A stretch of DNA of 64,000 nt from Siphonodentalium dalli. Its lineage: Eukaryota; Mollusca; Scaphopoda; Gadilida; Siphonodentaliidae. This document shows, piece by piece, positions 44,864 to 55,836 of the stretch (its first letter is position 1; every line of letters starts with the position of its first letter). Position numbers and translations under genes: made by a program. The DNA lies in NCBI GenBank assembly GCA_032622095.1, contig CP136065.1, positions 66,269,031 to 66,333,030 of the forward strand. Reading direction: 5' to 3'. The notes beneath the pieces are model-generated. The model was not told where the DNA came from, ran no database searches, and was given only the letters and a program-made list of their open reading frames with translations.

Positions 44864-45589
44864 GGTTTAGTTGACTATCCACGGTAATACTAATTGCTTT
44901 ACTGGACTAGATTAGATTAGATTTATTTTGATAGTTCAGGTTATACATGTGTACATGAATACATACTATGGGTATGTTTACAAGTTGAATAAATATAATA
45001 CACAACGGTATATATATTATAATTATAATAATTTATATTAAATATACATGTTATATGTAGGGTTCTGATGAGACAGATAGAGTTCAGACTGTGTAAATAA
45101 TTGATATATAAGAGAATATATCAATTTTCTCAAGAATTAATTCATTTTATAGAGGTTGCCGTCAGAATATAAGGTAAATTATGTGGCAGAAATCTGTATA
45201 AAAATAGAAATACTCATGTGACCTGAGACCATCAGGGATAACGCAAAAAGTTCTCTAAATGAGAACTTAATTCCATTGCGGTCCCTGAATTGAATTCATT
45301 GCAATCTTTATCATATATCATAAATGTGAAAAGGGCATTATTGCGTCACATCGAACTAGACAGTGTTAAGTCAGCAGCGACACTTCATGTCTTTGATGAT
45401 CAACATAAAAGAAAACGCGCCTACACGTACATACTAGTACATGTACGTTGGGTTCAGTTCAGGTCATGGAGTTCACTGCTCATGCATGACTGATGGCAGT
45501 GGCATCGTTAAAGGAACAACGCACAGAATGCCACAGATTACATGAAAATATGGCCGTGCAATGGCACTGTTGTCATGCTAGCACATAGG
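44864..45589. other. No gene recognised
   Basis: AT-rich with a short (AT)-rich patch near 45005-45055; a 67-codon frame at 45290-45493 has no motif. Confidence 0.45.
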
Positions 45590-45686
45590 TAGTGCTTTTT
45601 CCCAACTAATCGACTAGCAGATTTCGGGATCGACTAATTTAATAATCGCGTCGACTTCGACTAGTCGATTAATCATTTCAACACTA
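45590..45686. mobile_element. 97-bp miniature with hAT-like ends
   Basis: The ends TAGTGCTTTTTCCCAACTAA and, read inward from the right, TAGTGTTGAAATGATTAATC both lead into TCGACTAG. The right end matches the termini of the 28716-29413 hAT element. No matching 8-bp target duplication is found, so it is a decayed or truncated copy. Confidence 0.6.
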
Positions 45687-45709
45687 AAACAAATGTCCAA
45701 GAGACTTGC

Positions 45710-46082
45710 TGGCAATCACCAGCAATCAGAGAATCACTGCAAAACACCAACGTCTCTGCGACAAGCCAATCAAAATCGCTGAATTGTCCATGCGACGTGA
45801 TCAACGATAAGCACAAGTTTTGAGTGACACGTGTCTCTTTCAACTTCACGTGTCTTTTTAGTCTCAATGTTGTACACTCGTTATACTTCTAACTTCTTGT
45901 TGGCTCTCTTGTGATATGATGGATTAATTTATAAGAAATTACTCTTGTTTCGATAATTAAAGGTTAGGAGTTATATCTAAAAAATTTAAACATAAATTTT
46001 CTATAAATGCACTACGCGAATTTATCTTCAAACTTTTCAGTTATAACTGCATAACCTTAATCGACACAAGAATTATTTCTTA
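45710..46082. mobile_element. Inverted-repeat block plus MITE (second copy)
   Basis: 45755-45890 (CCAATCAAAATCGCTGAATT, CAACTTCACGTGTCTTT, ACTCGTTATA) matches 2800-2935. It is followed at 45932-46082 by a 151-bp MITE (ends TAAGAAATTACTCTTGTTTC and, inward from the right, TAAGAAATAATTCTTGTGTC) related to 2038-2176. Confidence 0.7.
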
Positions 46083-46475
46083 AATCATTCAATAAATGAA
46101 AGCTACATGTACATGGATGAATGTACAATAAATATTGCAATGCTGCATTCCTGTCACAAATTCACAATAACATCAACTAATTTGACTGAAGATATAATAC
46201 AGGGAGAGGGTAAACAAAGTAAGATATTACTGTTGAGAAATTGATACAGCATACCCCCTCCCACCCAACATTTGGCATATCAGGATTTGATTTTGATTCT
46301 CGTACCATCAAACTTGTGAATCAGCTTTGGTTCTCGCAAAAATTTATGAATTTTAAGGCCTACATGGGGTTTGCCAACTAGATCTGATTGGGTGATTTTG
46401 CCATGATTTTAATATAAATTTTCTAAATTATTTTTTTTAAAGATAAGGATGGACTTAAATTACAGACTTACAGTC
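46083..46475. other. No gene recognised
   Basis: AT-rich interval without a definable repeat. Confidence 0.45.
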
Positions 46476-46650
46476 ACATACGTTAAAACCGCCATAAACA
46501 AAAAGAATATTAAAATAAAGACAGATTGTGTTCTTAATCTTATACCAATCATACACATCGCATAAATATCATGTTATTGTCAAGATCGTACACTGTGTTG
46601 GTAAACAAAAGCCATATTACATGTAATAAGATACAGTAGCCAACAATATT
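46476..46650 (-). mobile_element. Partial, inverted relative of the TTAA MITE
   Basis: AAAACCGCCATAAACAAAAA, TTATACCAATCA and GTAAACAAAAGCCA are reverse-complement matches to the right half of 25893-26425. The ends are not preserved. Confidence 0.5.
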
Positions 46651-46717
46651 ACGCAAAGAGTGTGTGATAAACATAAACACTCAACACTGGGGATACCCAC
46701 TTTGGTTAAATTTTTGA

Positions 46718-47095
46718 CATACCGCTATTCTCAAAGTAATTGACCAGAAAAACGGGGTGATACCCCGGTGATACCGGTAATAAACGGTAACGGTATCGAG
46801 ATGGTCACGGCGGTGGAGTTACGGTATTGGACAATGATACCGCAGTCTTTTAGCGGGCACCGCATTAATTTTTTTGAATACCGCGGTCTTTTAGCGGGCA
46901 CTGCATTAATTTTTTTGAATACCGCGGTGATTTTCATGGAACTCGTTGAGGGGAGGTATTTACTCCCACATACTTGTTCGCATTAACAAGCGGTATCAGT
47001 ACCGCGGTATTGGAGGATACCGCGGTATAGTACCGCGGTATTAACGGGGTGACACCACGTTATTGGTGGTCAATTACTTTAAGTATAGCGGTATG
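46718..47095. mobile_element. TIR element with CCGCGG palindrome array
   Basis: The ends CATACCGCTATTCTCAAAGT and, inward from the right, CATACCGCTATACTTAAAGT continue through AATTGACCA. Inside, TACCGCGGT-type palindromes occur five times (about 46874, 46920, 46999, 47018 and 47032), and ATTAATTTTTTTGAATACCG is tandemly repeated. 378 bp, non-coding. Confidence 0.78.
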
Positions 47096-48008
47096 AGGGT
47101 CAGACTGTTCGACAAAAGAGGGATTATAGATAATTAACCCATGTACACCTCCAGTTGGCATATTTCATTAAGCTGTGAACTATTAGCGTTGCTTCAATAT
47201 TAGATAATATTGAAGTTATAATGGCTTCTGTTACACAACTTGATTCAACGAAAAAATCAATCTTTGTTATTTATCGTAAATGACAAAAAAAATCACTCTT
47301 GTTATTTGGTTCAATCTTCTGGTTCTATTTATGTTTATGTATAATGACATTCACTGTTACAAGATGCATACACATGCCTAGCGGCCCTAGCCATCTAGAT
47401 AATTGTGAATCTCGGAAAGAAGCTATATTATCGTGTTACATCCAGGTTACATGGCATTTAAAAACACAGTCCGTTCTCATCGGAAGCCATTATAATAATG
47501 ATTTTATTAATGAATAATATAGAGATGGCTTGTGGTGCTTTAAAAGTAAAATGTAGCCTATAGGCGGCCGGTACCTATGGATACAATGTAGGCCGCTATT
47601 ACACGGCCTGTGTATTAACTGGATGATATGACACTAGCATGTGGTTTGCCCATTTAGCCCTTGTAGGGATGTTCTGACAGATAAATTTCAACAAAAATCC
47701 TTAATATGTCAGTTTGTTGAATACATTATTTGAACATCCATCCAAATGGAGAATGGGAAATCCAATAGTAATTTTCTCTGTCTGCTAGCTGTTTGCCTTT
47801 AATACATTCTTCCAAGTGATGAATATAACATTCAATGTAATACTTTTAAAACTGGAGGGGAAATGAAACATGAATCTCATTCAAGCCAAGTGTTGTGACT
47901 TGTGTGTTGATTGCTTGTGCTCCATACATAATTGCACAGAACTGTTGTGATGTAGTCACCCTCTGCAACATTTAATTTTGAAAATTGAGTTGATCAACCT
48001 GTATCATT
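47096..48008. other. No gene recognised
   Basis: Unique-looking AT-rich sequence; a 72-codon frame at 47299-47517 has no motif. Confidence 0.45.
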
Positions 48009-48478
48009 TTAAAGATGCATTATCCGAATTAACGCTCCTAAATTACTGTTTCTTTTGCTTCTTGGGTAAAAAATATTTGATTAGAGTCGAGGAACCCACC
48101 ATTCAAAGCTCAAGAGTGAACAGATATTGATTTTTGTAATTTTTTTAAGTTTTTTATTTCTCGATGTGCAAGAAATTGAGACCCAGAAAAATTGTCCTCA
48201 AAATGACAGTCCAGGAAAAAATTGCGAATCAAGATGGATAACTCTAAAATCAAGTGGTAATATTTTGCGCCACTCAAGTGATAATACGGCCATATTTCGT
48301 TGAACAAATATTGATAAATACCACGTTTTGGGAAATTTTGTGCCATAGTTGACAGTGGTTAGCATTATTTTGTTGCAATTAATCGATTCTGATAACTAAA
48401 GCACATTTTGAAGAAATGTAACTTTTGTTGTTTTTGTATTTGATATGGGGACCGTTTGATCGGATTGAGTACCTTTAA
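48009..48478 (+). mobile_element. TTAA-type non-autonomous transposon, most complete copy
   Basis: TTAA lies at 48009-48012 and 48475-48478. The ends read inward as AGATGCATTATCCGAATTAA and AGGTACTCAATCCGATCAAA, matching at about 15 of 20 positions. Partial relatives are at 1700-2040, 21245-21410 and 44740-44863. No ORF encodes a transposase. Confidence 0.8.
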
Positions 48479-48539
48479 TCACCTGGTTGTAAAGTTCAGC
48501 TTTCTATGAGAGGCCAAATTCACATTTAATAATGAATTG

Positions 48540-48664
48540 TGCTCACAAATAATTGCGCTTAAGCGCAAATACCACATATTGTGCTTAAGCACAAATAGGG
48601 CATTTACGCTTAAGCGTAATGAATTGCAATTAAGCGCAATTAATTGCGCTTAAGCGTAATTGTG
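48540..48664. repeat. CTTAAG palindrome array
   Basis: Five palindromes with core CTTAAG: TTGCGCTTAAGCGCAA, TTGTGCTTAAGCACAA, TTACGCTTAAGCGTAA, a decayed TTGCAATTAAGCGCAA, and TTGCGCTTAAGCGTAA. They are centred near 48560, 48586, 48611, 48631 and 48651 (spacing 20-26 bp). The flanking TCACAA and TTGTGA give weak terminal inverted repeats. Confidence 0.9.
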
Positions 48665-48824
48665 ACTACTATCTAACATACCCATAAACTATTGGCATGA
48701 CCTGGTGTATCACCTAGCAACACAAGAGGAGCATTGGGCTATTTTTAACCTGTTTTAATTAGCCTGAGTACTCAACAGTCAACTATGAGTATGTGTTCAA
48801 CAATGATAATCTCTAATTACATAT

Positions 48825-49230
48825 TATCAGTATCCCTATATCCAAAGAATTTATGTCTCCTTCCCGGAACTTTGGTGATTTTTTGTATGATGTTTTTTGA
48901 TGTTTTTTAATGTATTTTTGCACAGATTTGGGCCCTTACTATGGTCATATACTATATAATGCATGTGGTGTCACTGCATGAGGGCTTGCTTACCTCATAT
49001 GGTTTACTTATTGACTTAAATCAGGGGGAAAAAACCCTATTTTCATATTATCAGCATCCCTGTCCAAAAAAATTGGTGTCTCATTCCTGGAGCCTTGGTG
49101 TCTCAGTCCTCGAGCTCTAGTTTGTTTTATTAAATCAGCATCTCTTGCACAAATCTATAGTATTTCTATGGTCATACAGTGTGAATGACTGAATGTGGCA
49201 TCACCGAGGGCTTGCTTCCCTCATACTCTT
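48825..49230 (+). repeat. Two diverged ~223-bp tandem units
   Basis: TATCAG(T/C)ATCCCT, TCTATGGTCATA or ACTATGGTCATA, and GAGGGCTTGCTT(A/C)CCTCATA recur about 223 bp apart (for example 48985 and 49208). No gene inside. Confidence 0.65.
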
Positions 49231-49589
49231 GAGTGCCTAATAAACATACATGTACGATTATTAAAATCGAGGTAAAATTCCCACCTGTACGATCGTTATA
49301 TGGTCCTGTACGTTTATTAAATTAACCAAAAGAAATAATTCACCAATCTTAAATTGTGTTATTCATAGATAAATGAACTCTTGATTGTTGACAGTGATCA
49401 GCACACTGTAGATTCACAGACCTGGCTATCCATCGAAACTATTTCTGTCCCATGGCATCAGTAAACCAGTCAGATGATGCGTTTTGTTGGGATGTATGGT
49501 ACGGTACTAATATTTCCAGTCTACGTTTATTCCGCCCTGTTCTATTATTCAGTTACGCGACATTTTCCAACCTGTACTATTATTCCACC

Positions 49590-50138
49590 CTATATGCTAT
49601 GCTATAGCGCGCATATCCTACAGGTCTGGGTGAACCACTGATCAATCAATAATAGCCCGATCGGGCTAAAATAGACCGATCGGTCTTTCACAGCCAGCGT
49701 GAATCTTGGATAAAGGGAGTAGCCCTACTCTAAATTGTTCTTTCAAGTGAAATGGGCCTCCCATACATGAAACGCCTTATCTATATGCTATAGCACGCAT
49801 ATCCTACAGGTCTGGGTGAACCACCGATCAATCAATAATAGCCCGATCGGGCTAAAATAGACCGATCAGGCTAAAATAGACCAATCGGTCTTTCACAGCC
49901 AGCATGAATCTTGGATAAAGGGAGTAGGCCTACTCTAAATTGTTCTTTCAAGTGAAATGGGCCTCCCATACATGAAACGCCTTATCTATATGCTATAGCA
50001 CGCATATCCTACAGGTCTGGGTGAACCACCGATCAATCAATAACAGCCTGATCGGGCTAAAATAGACCGATCGGTCTTTCACAGCCAGCATGAATCTTGG
50101 ATAAAGGGAGTACGCCTACTCTAAATTGTTCTTTCAAG
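49590..50138 (+). repeat. Tandem triplication with paired CGATCG palindromes
   Basis: Three units of ~188-206 bp share CATATCCTACAGGTCTGGGT, CACAGCCAGC(A/G)TGAATCTTG and CTACTCTAAATTGTTCTTTC. Each holds two neighbouring palindromes, AGCCCGATCGGGCT and AGACCGATCGGTCT, about 18 bp apart. Unit 2 has an extra copy of the second (decayed) palindrome, which accounts for its longer length. Unit 3 has a mutated first palindrome. A decayed relative (GATCGATCGGTGGTTCAC) lies near 50360. Confidence 0.9.
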
Positions 50139-50600
50139 TTACAACCATTTTTTGGTAAAAAATTAATTCTGATTTATTTTGAAACTAATGAAAGACAAGG
50201 TATAATTGTTGCTGGTATTAATTAATATTCATTATAAATTTGAACAAATCTTCAAGCAAACAAAATTTCAATATTCAAGAAATCTCTTACAACAGTGACC
50301 ACGGTGTCAGAAAGATCAATCGATCTAGTTCAGCACGATTGGTCTATTATGATTTATAGATCGATCGGTGGTTCACTCTATTCATTTCAAATATTGCTTA
50401 TAATTTACATTTAGAGAAGTCAATAATTCGCATGCAGATAACTTCACCTTGAATTCAGCCAAATATGTTGACGTTAGATTAGAAGGCAGAATTCCCAGAT
50501 TTGTTTATTATTGGTGAACCTGGATAATTTCGGAGGTGTGCCAATCGTCTTTTGCACACTGTGAATACATACTCATTCTCTCCTAAATTTGCAAACATTC

Positions 50601-52951
50601 TATAGGGTCATTCCATGTCACGTGTGTTACATTTTGCACGAAATTTTTGTGATATTTTCAAGCAGCATTTGGTGTGCATTCAATATAATATAAAATGATT
50701 CACTGTATAGTCGAGATAATAAACCCATCATAACTATGCGATCGGTCCTTAAGGCTGTGTAGTAAATGTATTACTGTACCATGCTTGTATATGACTGTCA
50801 CGTGTGTTACAGCGCACAAATGAGAAAAAAAGAACCTCTGTTTTCTATGCAAATAGTCTGCGAAGTTACTTGTCTGATACATAATTGGCGCTTTTTTCCA
50901 ATAAGAAAAAAGACTCTACATGTACTTCAATGTGCAATTAGTACTTTTAATGAGAGTTGAATGTATTTCTCGCCCTGATAGCATATTCACTGTCACGTGT
51001 GTTACATCACTCTGTCACGTGTGTTACGCGTGCGAAACCAGTATCCTATTTTCAATCAGTTCATAACCGATTGTCAATTTTATGCACAAGTTTTGTTTCA
51101 AAAGAAAGATGATTTTATGCATATTACAGCAGAACATAACAAAATTTAATATCAATTCATAAGAAGAGAGGTACAAGGGAACATGACATTACTAGACATA
51201 AACAAAGCCCATTGTTGGTAAACAACAATTACAACATCATTAGATAGAAAGTATTTGTTCACAATCCATTTAACTGTTTAACAAAGCTAGCTACAGAGAA
51301 TACTTTGGTTAAGTTTTCTTAAACCACTAAAATGTGAGACCATATTACTGGTATATATCTGATGTATGGTATATTATGACTGAAATGAAGCTTAAGGGGT
51401 ATTAAAAGCTTCAAACTTCAAATTGAACGCTGTGGGTGCACACCCTTGACGTGTTCCAGAATCGGCTTGATTATGAATGCACGAATGACTTACAACATAT
51501 GACACCAATCCCTCTAGATATTGTGAAGGTATAACATACACTGTCATACTTAATTCATTGCCACCAAAACTGTTCTGTAGAGAATTCAGATGAGCGTTTG
51601 TTCTTACTGTATCAAGAAGAAACTAACAGAACACTCTTCACTGCTACTAGTACATGTACACTAGATGCTGCAGATGCAATAATTCCTATCACTTTAGTAC
51701 CGGTAAATATTCTGGAGCCATGTACAAGTGTAGATTTGATGTATTTGAGCATGACTGGGGGCCAGAAATAGTGGGTTTTGTAACTTTTGGAAGTACATGT
51801 AAAAGATTATTTGTCAATTTGCTATTTTACCAGATAAAATGAGTCAACCATACACAATTAAGACCCGATGCATACACCTCATCAGTGTAATTTTAATCCA
51901 TTTTCTAATTAATATTGATTAATTATTGTATTTTGGATTACTAAGATCTATCATTGAAAAGATGTGACAGTCCACTTATAGTCAGACCAATATGAAGGAT
52001 CATATTTCAGATGTGTTTTGGGATAGAGGAGTCTGCAGATCTGTTTTGAGATCAATATTATGAATTTCCTATTGATAATCTGTATGTGGAGGTGTTAGCC
52101 AGACACCTGTGATGCGTTCAGTTCAGAACAGGTTCTAATGCTTAGCTGCAGATGTCAGAAATTAATTAACATATCCAAATGAGTGTGTGAATCTAGTCTG
52201 TTTACAGATATTAATAGCAACATAATTAATCTATAAACAGCTTTCAGAAGTCTTGGACCCATGTTTTCAATCACTATAAGCCTTGTGTCATTTTTGTAAC
52301 ACATGTGACGTCACGTGTGTTACAGAAATTAAACCATGCATTTATTTGGGCATTAGGTGGTGATCAAGTTCAACAAGTTTTTCCCGAAATTGTCCGGGAA
52401 TGTTTCTACCTTTGAATATGTAATAATGTGAAACATTGTGCAGTATTTCCAGTTTTAAGTAAAAAATACTGATAATTCTGTCACGTGTGTTACAAGCCAA
52501 ATGTGAATTTCCTGACAATTTTTATTCTTGATATGCATCATATATCCAAGTACTAGTAGCAGGCATGCCTACAGAATAAGGTGGTCATTGTTTGTAAAAT
52601 GACATGTGAATCAGTTTGTTAATCGTAACATTTTTTCCTAGACAGCATCAGCATTTCAACATGTATATAGGATCAATTGTTTGGCTATAGTAGCCATAAG
52701 TTTGAACACTGATGTGCAAGGCATACACCAGTCTGGAGTCAACTACATACCCACATATAAAAAATAGTATCAGTATGAATCTGAGTGTATGTTTACATAG
52801 ACTGGGCATACACATGTACAATCCACATACAAATATTTTTTCCTGATAAATTGGATCAACATTATGGCGAAAAAAAAAAAATTGTGACCCTGAGTCCAAT
52901 TTGAATTTTTTTGTGTTGTGGACCACTTTGCGTGGAATGGCCCTATATATA
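50601..52951. mobile_element. ~2.35-kb TIR element with repeated TGTCACGTGTGTTAC
   Basis: The left end TATAGGGTCATTCCA and the right end, read inward, TATAGGGCCATTCCA form TIRs. TATA at both edges may be the target site. TGTCACGTGTGTTAC is at 50616, 50796, 50991, 51013 and 52479. A variant pair at 52296-52323 forms a 28-bp inverted repeat. No frame longer than 128 codons and no transposase is present. Repeated subterminal words are typical transposase-binding sites in DNA transposons; the superfamily is not assigned. Confidence 0.75.
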
Positions 52952-53639
52952 ATATATATACAGAGTGTGAAAACTTTGTTAGTTGCCAATTGCCAATTAA
53001 TTGTCGACATTTTACTTAGAAAACTTGAATGCAAAAACTATTATTATTATTTTATTTTTTTTATTTTTGTTGAATCTACTTTTGGTTATCGACATGCCGG
53101 CTATTGTTTTTGGCTGTTCTCTCAGCCGTGCGTGCCAGCCGATCATCGTTATTCGGCCGGTTCCGATATCCTCCGAATATCATTCCATGACACTCCGCGC
53201 GCTGATTCGCTCAGAAAATGTGTTTGTATCTGAGAAGATTTCTTACTCTGATCGCAGTTTTCAACAATTTAATACAGGGCGAGTACCACACTAATAATAT
53301 GCCACATTGGGGTTTTCTTTCTAGTTTTTTATGACCTTTCTTGTGGTATATCGGGCACAGTTCTGTCTGACATCAAATATATACCCACCGGGAGTGAAGC
53401 TAATGACTTTAATATTAAGGACAAAACTGATGCCATTGTGAAAACATCCAAAAGATATCGCGAATCGAGATCGATAAATTCAGCACCCAAAGAAACGTAC
53501 ATACATGTACTACTAAACGTGTAACGCCAAACACCCGGTCATTAGAAACGTACTATTAAATCGCGTACCGATTTCGCCGATTCGTGGTATTGACGATCAG
53601 TGTTTTTTTTCTTCTATTTTTGCCGGCGGGTCAATAAAA
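52952..53639. other. No supported gene
   Basis: GC content rises at 53085-53220, with open frames of ~97-110 codons on the plus strand. They have no recognisable domain and no reliable splice structure, so no gene is called. Confidence 0.35.
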
Positions 53640-53832
53640 TGTTTAGGGTCGAAGCAAAAAATAGGGTCGGTCGAGAAACCCAAACCAAAACACTTATTTT
53701 CTTTTCAAGACCTGATAAGAAATATTGACACTTACAGTATGGTACATCGGAAATTGGAAATCTCCTCGGCTCGTTCTCGGCAGTGCCGAATGCCGAGGGC
53801 TAATTAAAAGGACTGCATGGTATACCAACTTA

Positions 53833-54153
53833 CTGCCAATACTGGTGCTGAAGGGGTCACTCTCACCAAAAAAAGTGCTGAAGGGTACACAGGATTTTCA
53901 AAATGTGCTGAAGGGTACACAGGGTTTGAAATGTCGTTCTGAAGGCATTCAGTTTTCGTATCTGCAATGATTTCTGTTAGAGAATAATTGTTTACATTCC
54001 AATGAATATTAAAATGTACTGAAAACAAACTGCTAATGGGCGCCAAACTTTCATAAACACAATTTAAGTAATGGTGTTCGTGCCAATCACAAATCATGTG
54101 TACCCTTCAGCACTTTTTTAGGTGAGAGTGACCCCTTCGGCAATACTGGTGTC
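53833..54153. mobile_element. Fold-back element, ~57-bp arms
   Basis: ACTGGTGCTGAAGGGGTCAC through GTGCTGAAGGGTACACA (53840-53893) is inverted at 54095-54148. The 19-bp word GTGCTGAAGGGTACACAGG is also repeated in tandem near 53875 and 53904. No coding content. Confidence 0.8.
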
Positions 54154-54177
54154 TCACTCTCAGAAGTGCTTAAAAAT

Positions 54178-54529
54178 TTAGTGAACGTTCAGACGACCAG
54201 GATACAATCTTAAGTGGATGAATCGGGCCCGACGAGATTTTGAATAGTTTGTTCACACGATTGCGATGTTGTCGTACAAGATGATATCGTAAAGCATGTG
54301 ATTGACTACCATGCGATCTTTCCAGTCACGATTTTTACGTACACACGACTGCAATTACATCGCAAGTTGAGGTATCGAAGGATACGCCACAATTTAGAAT
54401 CTAAAATCAAACTTGATATTATTTTTTGACGTGAGCATGCGCAATCTAACTACCGGTTACTTCCTACGACAAAAATCCTTCCACTTACGATTGAATCGTG
54501 GTCGTCTGAACGTAACAACGTTCACTTAA
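54178..54529. mobile_element. TIR MITE with TTA target (Harbinger-like)
   Basis: Between TTA at the left and TTA at the right, the ends read inward as GTGAACGTTCAGACGACCA and GTGAACGTTGTTACGTTCAG then ACGACCA. The second end has an ~10-bp insertion. Inverted similarity continues to AATC(T/G)TAAGTGGA. A 3-bp TWA target fits PIF/Harbinger, but the assignment is tentative. Confidence 0.65.
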
Positions 54530-54584
54530 ATTAAAATAAAATTTGATGGATTATTCATTTCCCATGGCATCGGTACAGTTATTT

Positions 54585-54725
54585 TTAATTGTTGGAAATT
54601 TTTGTAAAAAAAAAAACGAAAAAACAGATATCCCCACCCCTACTTATTACATAATTAGTAGGGGTGGGGATATCCGATGTTTTCGGTGTTGTTGGCAATT
54701 TGACACAAATTTCCAACAACTGTGA
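54585..54725. mobile_element. Small fold-back element with 18-bp hairpin
   Basis: GATATCCCCACCCCTACT (54627-54644) pairs perfectly with 54657-54674 around a 12-nt loop. The outer AATTGTTGGAAATTT and AAATTTCCAACAACT pair again. Confidence 0.8.
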
Positions 54726-54995
54726 TTATTGGATACCCGATTGTCGAGTCAATCTCATTTCAACATTCTGAATCGGGGTTGGCGATATAAGTTCGGGAAA
54801 ATAAAACTCACCTCAACTCGGACTAGTCGTAGGTTCATCCAGTTAGCCGATCTGCAGGACTGTTGAATCTTCGAATACTGTATTTAACTCAATGTTTTGC
54901 AACTCAAATCTACATCAACTTCCAAGTTCGCGCCATTGTTGTAGAAAATCCTTGACATTAACAAATACTTCCGGTCCGTGTTCCGGCCATATTCC

Positions 54996-55531
54996 GGCTT
55001 GAGCGAGGAAACCGCCGAAACCGCCAAAATGAAACGAGATCTCGTTTGATTATTTCGCTTTCCGCGGGGCGAAGAAATCAAACGACAGAACCGCCGAAAG
55101 CGAGATAATGAAACGAGATTACGTTTCATTTTGGCGCTTTCCGCGGATCCCTCGCGTGACAATATGTGTGCGCGTCTGGACATTTTGGCGCTGTCCGCGG
55201 TTTCGGCGGTTTCCGCGACTGGCGGATTTCATATTCCCTCGTTTGATTATTTCGCTTTCGGCGCTTTCATCGAGGCGAGAAAATCAAAAGACAGAACCGC
55301 CGAAAGCGAAATAATGAAACGAGATTTCGTTTGATTTTGTCGCTTTCGGCGGTTTCGGCGGTTCCCTCGCGTGGTGATCTGTGTGTGCAACAGGTGTTTT
55401 GTCGCTTTCGGCGGTTCCCGCGGTTCCCTCGCGTGGTGATCTGTGTGCGCAGCCAGATGTTTTGTCGCTTTCGGCGGTTTCCGCGACTGGCGGATTTCAT
55501 ATTCCCCGCCCCGTTGCGAGTTGGCCCTAAC
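54996..55531 (-). repeat. CpG-dense GGCGGTTTC module, inverted and longer copy
   Basis: The same words as 7156-7530 on the opposite strand. It starts with GAGGAAACCGCCGAAACCGC and includes an extra internal copy (CGCGACTGGCGGATTTCATA at both 55214 and 55482, ~268 bp apart). Its right part, 55238-55531, is the left arm of the large palindrome. Confidence 0.85.
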
Positions 55532-55836
55532 AGTATTCCATAGTTAGGGCCAACTCGCAACGGGGCGGGGAATATGAAATCCGCCAGTCGCGGAAACCGC
55601 CGAAAGCGACAAAACATCTGGCTGCGCACACAGATCACCACGCGAGGGAACCGCGGGAACCGCCGAAAGCGACAAAACACCTGTTGCACACACAGATCAC
55701 CACGCGAGGGAACCGCCGAAACCGCCGAAAGCGACAAAATCAAACGAAATCTCGTTTCATTATTTCGCTTTCGGCGGTTCTGTCTTTTGATTTTCTCGCC
55801 TCGATGAAAGCGCCGAAAGCGAAATAATCAAACGAG
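55238..55836. repeat. 294-bp-arm palindrome at the left edge of duplication copy B
   Basis: 55238-55531 and 55543-55836 are reverse complements with no length difference around an 11-nt spacer (AGTATTCCATA). The spacer is the complement of the 11 bases at 7145-7155, so the left arm is an inverted copy of 7145 onward and the right arm a direct copy of 7156 onward. Identical peptides of about 67 codons read from both strands confirm the symmetry. Confidence 0.93.

Noticed and set aside
50616-52493. Cluster of E-box sites as a host enhancer
   Set aside because: The words lie inside an element bounded by matching TIRs, so transposase-binding repeats are the simpler reading.
53001-53294. Possible secreted protein frame (97 codons) with hydrophobic start
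   Set aside because: The hydrophobic start is encoded by a TTATTTTTTTTATTTTTG low-complexity tract; the downstream part has no recognised domain or splice sites.
55267-55807. 158-codon minus and 77-codon plus frames in the CpG-dense palindrome
   Set aside because: Identical peptides from both strands result from the inverted repeat and lack of stops in GGCGGTTTC repeats.
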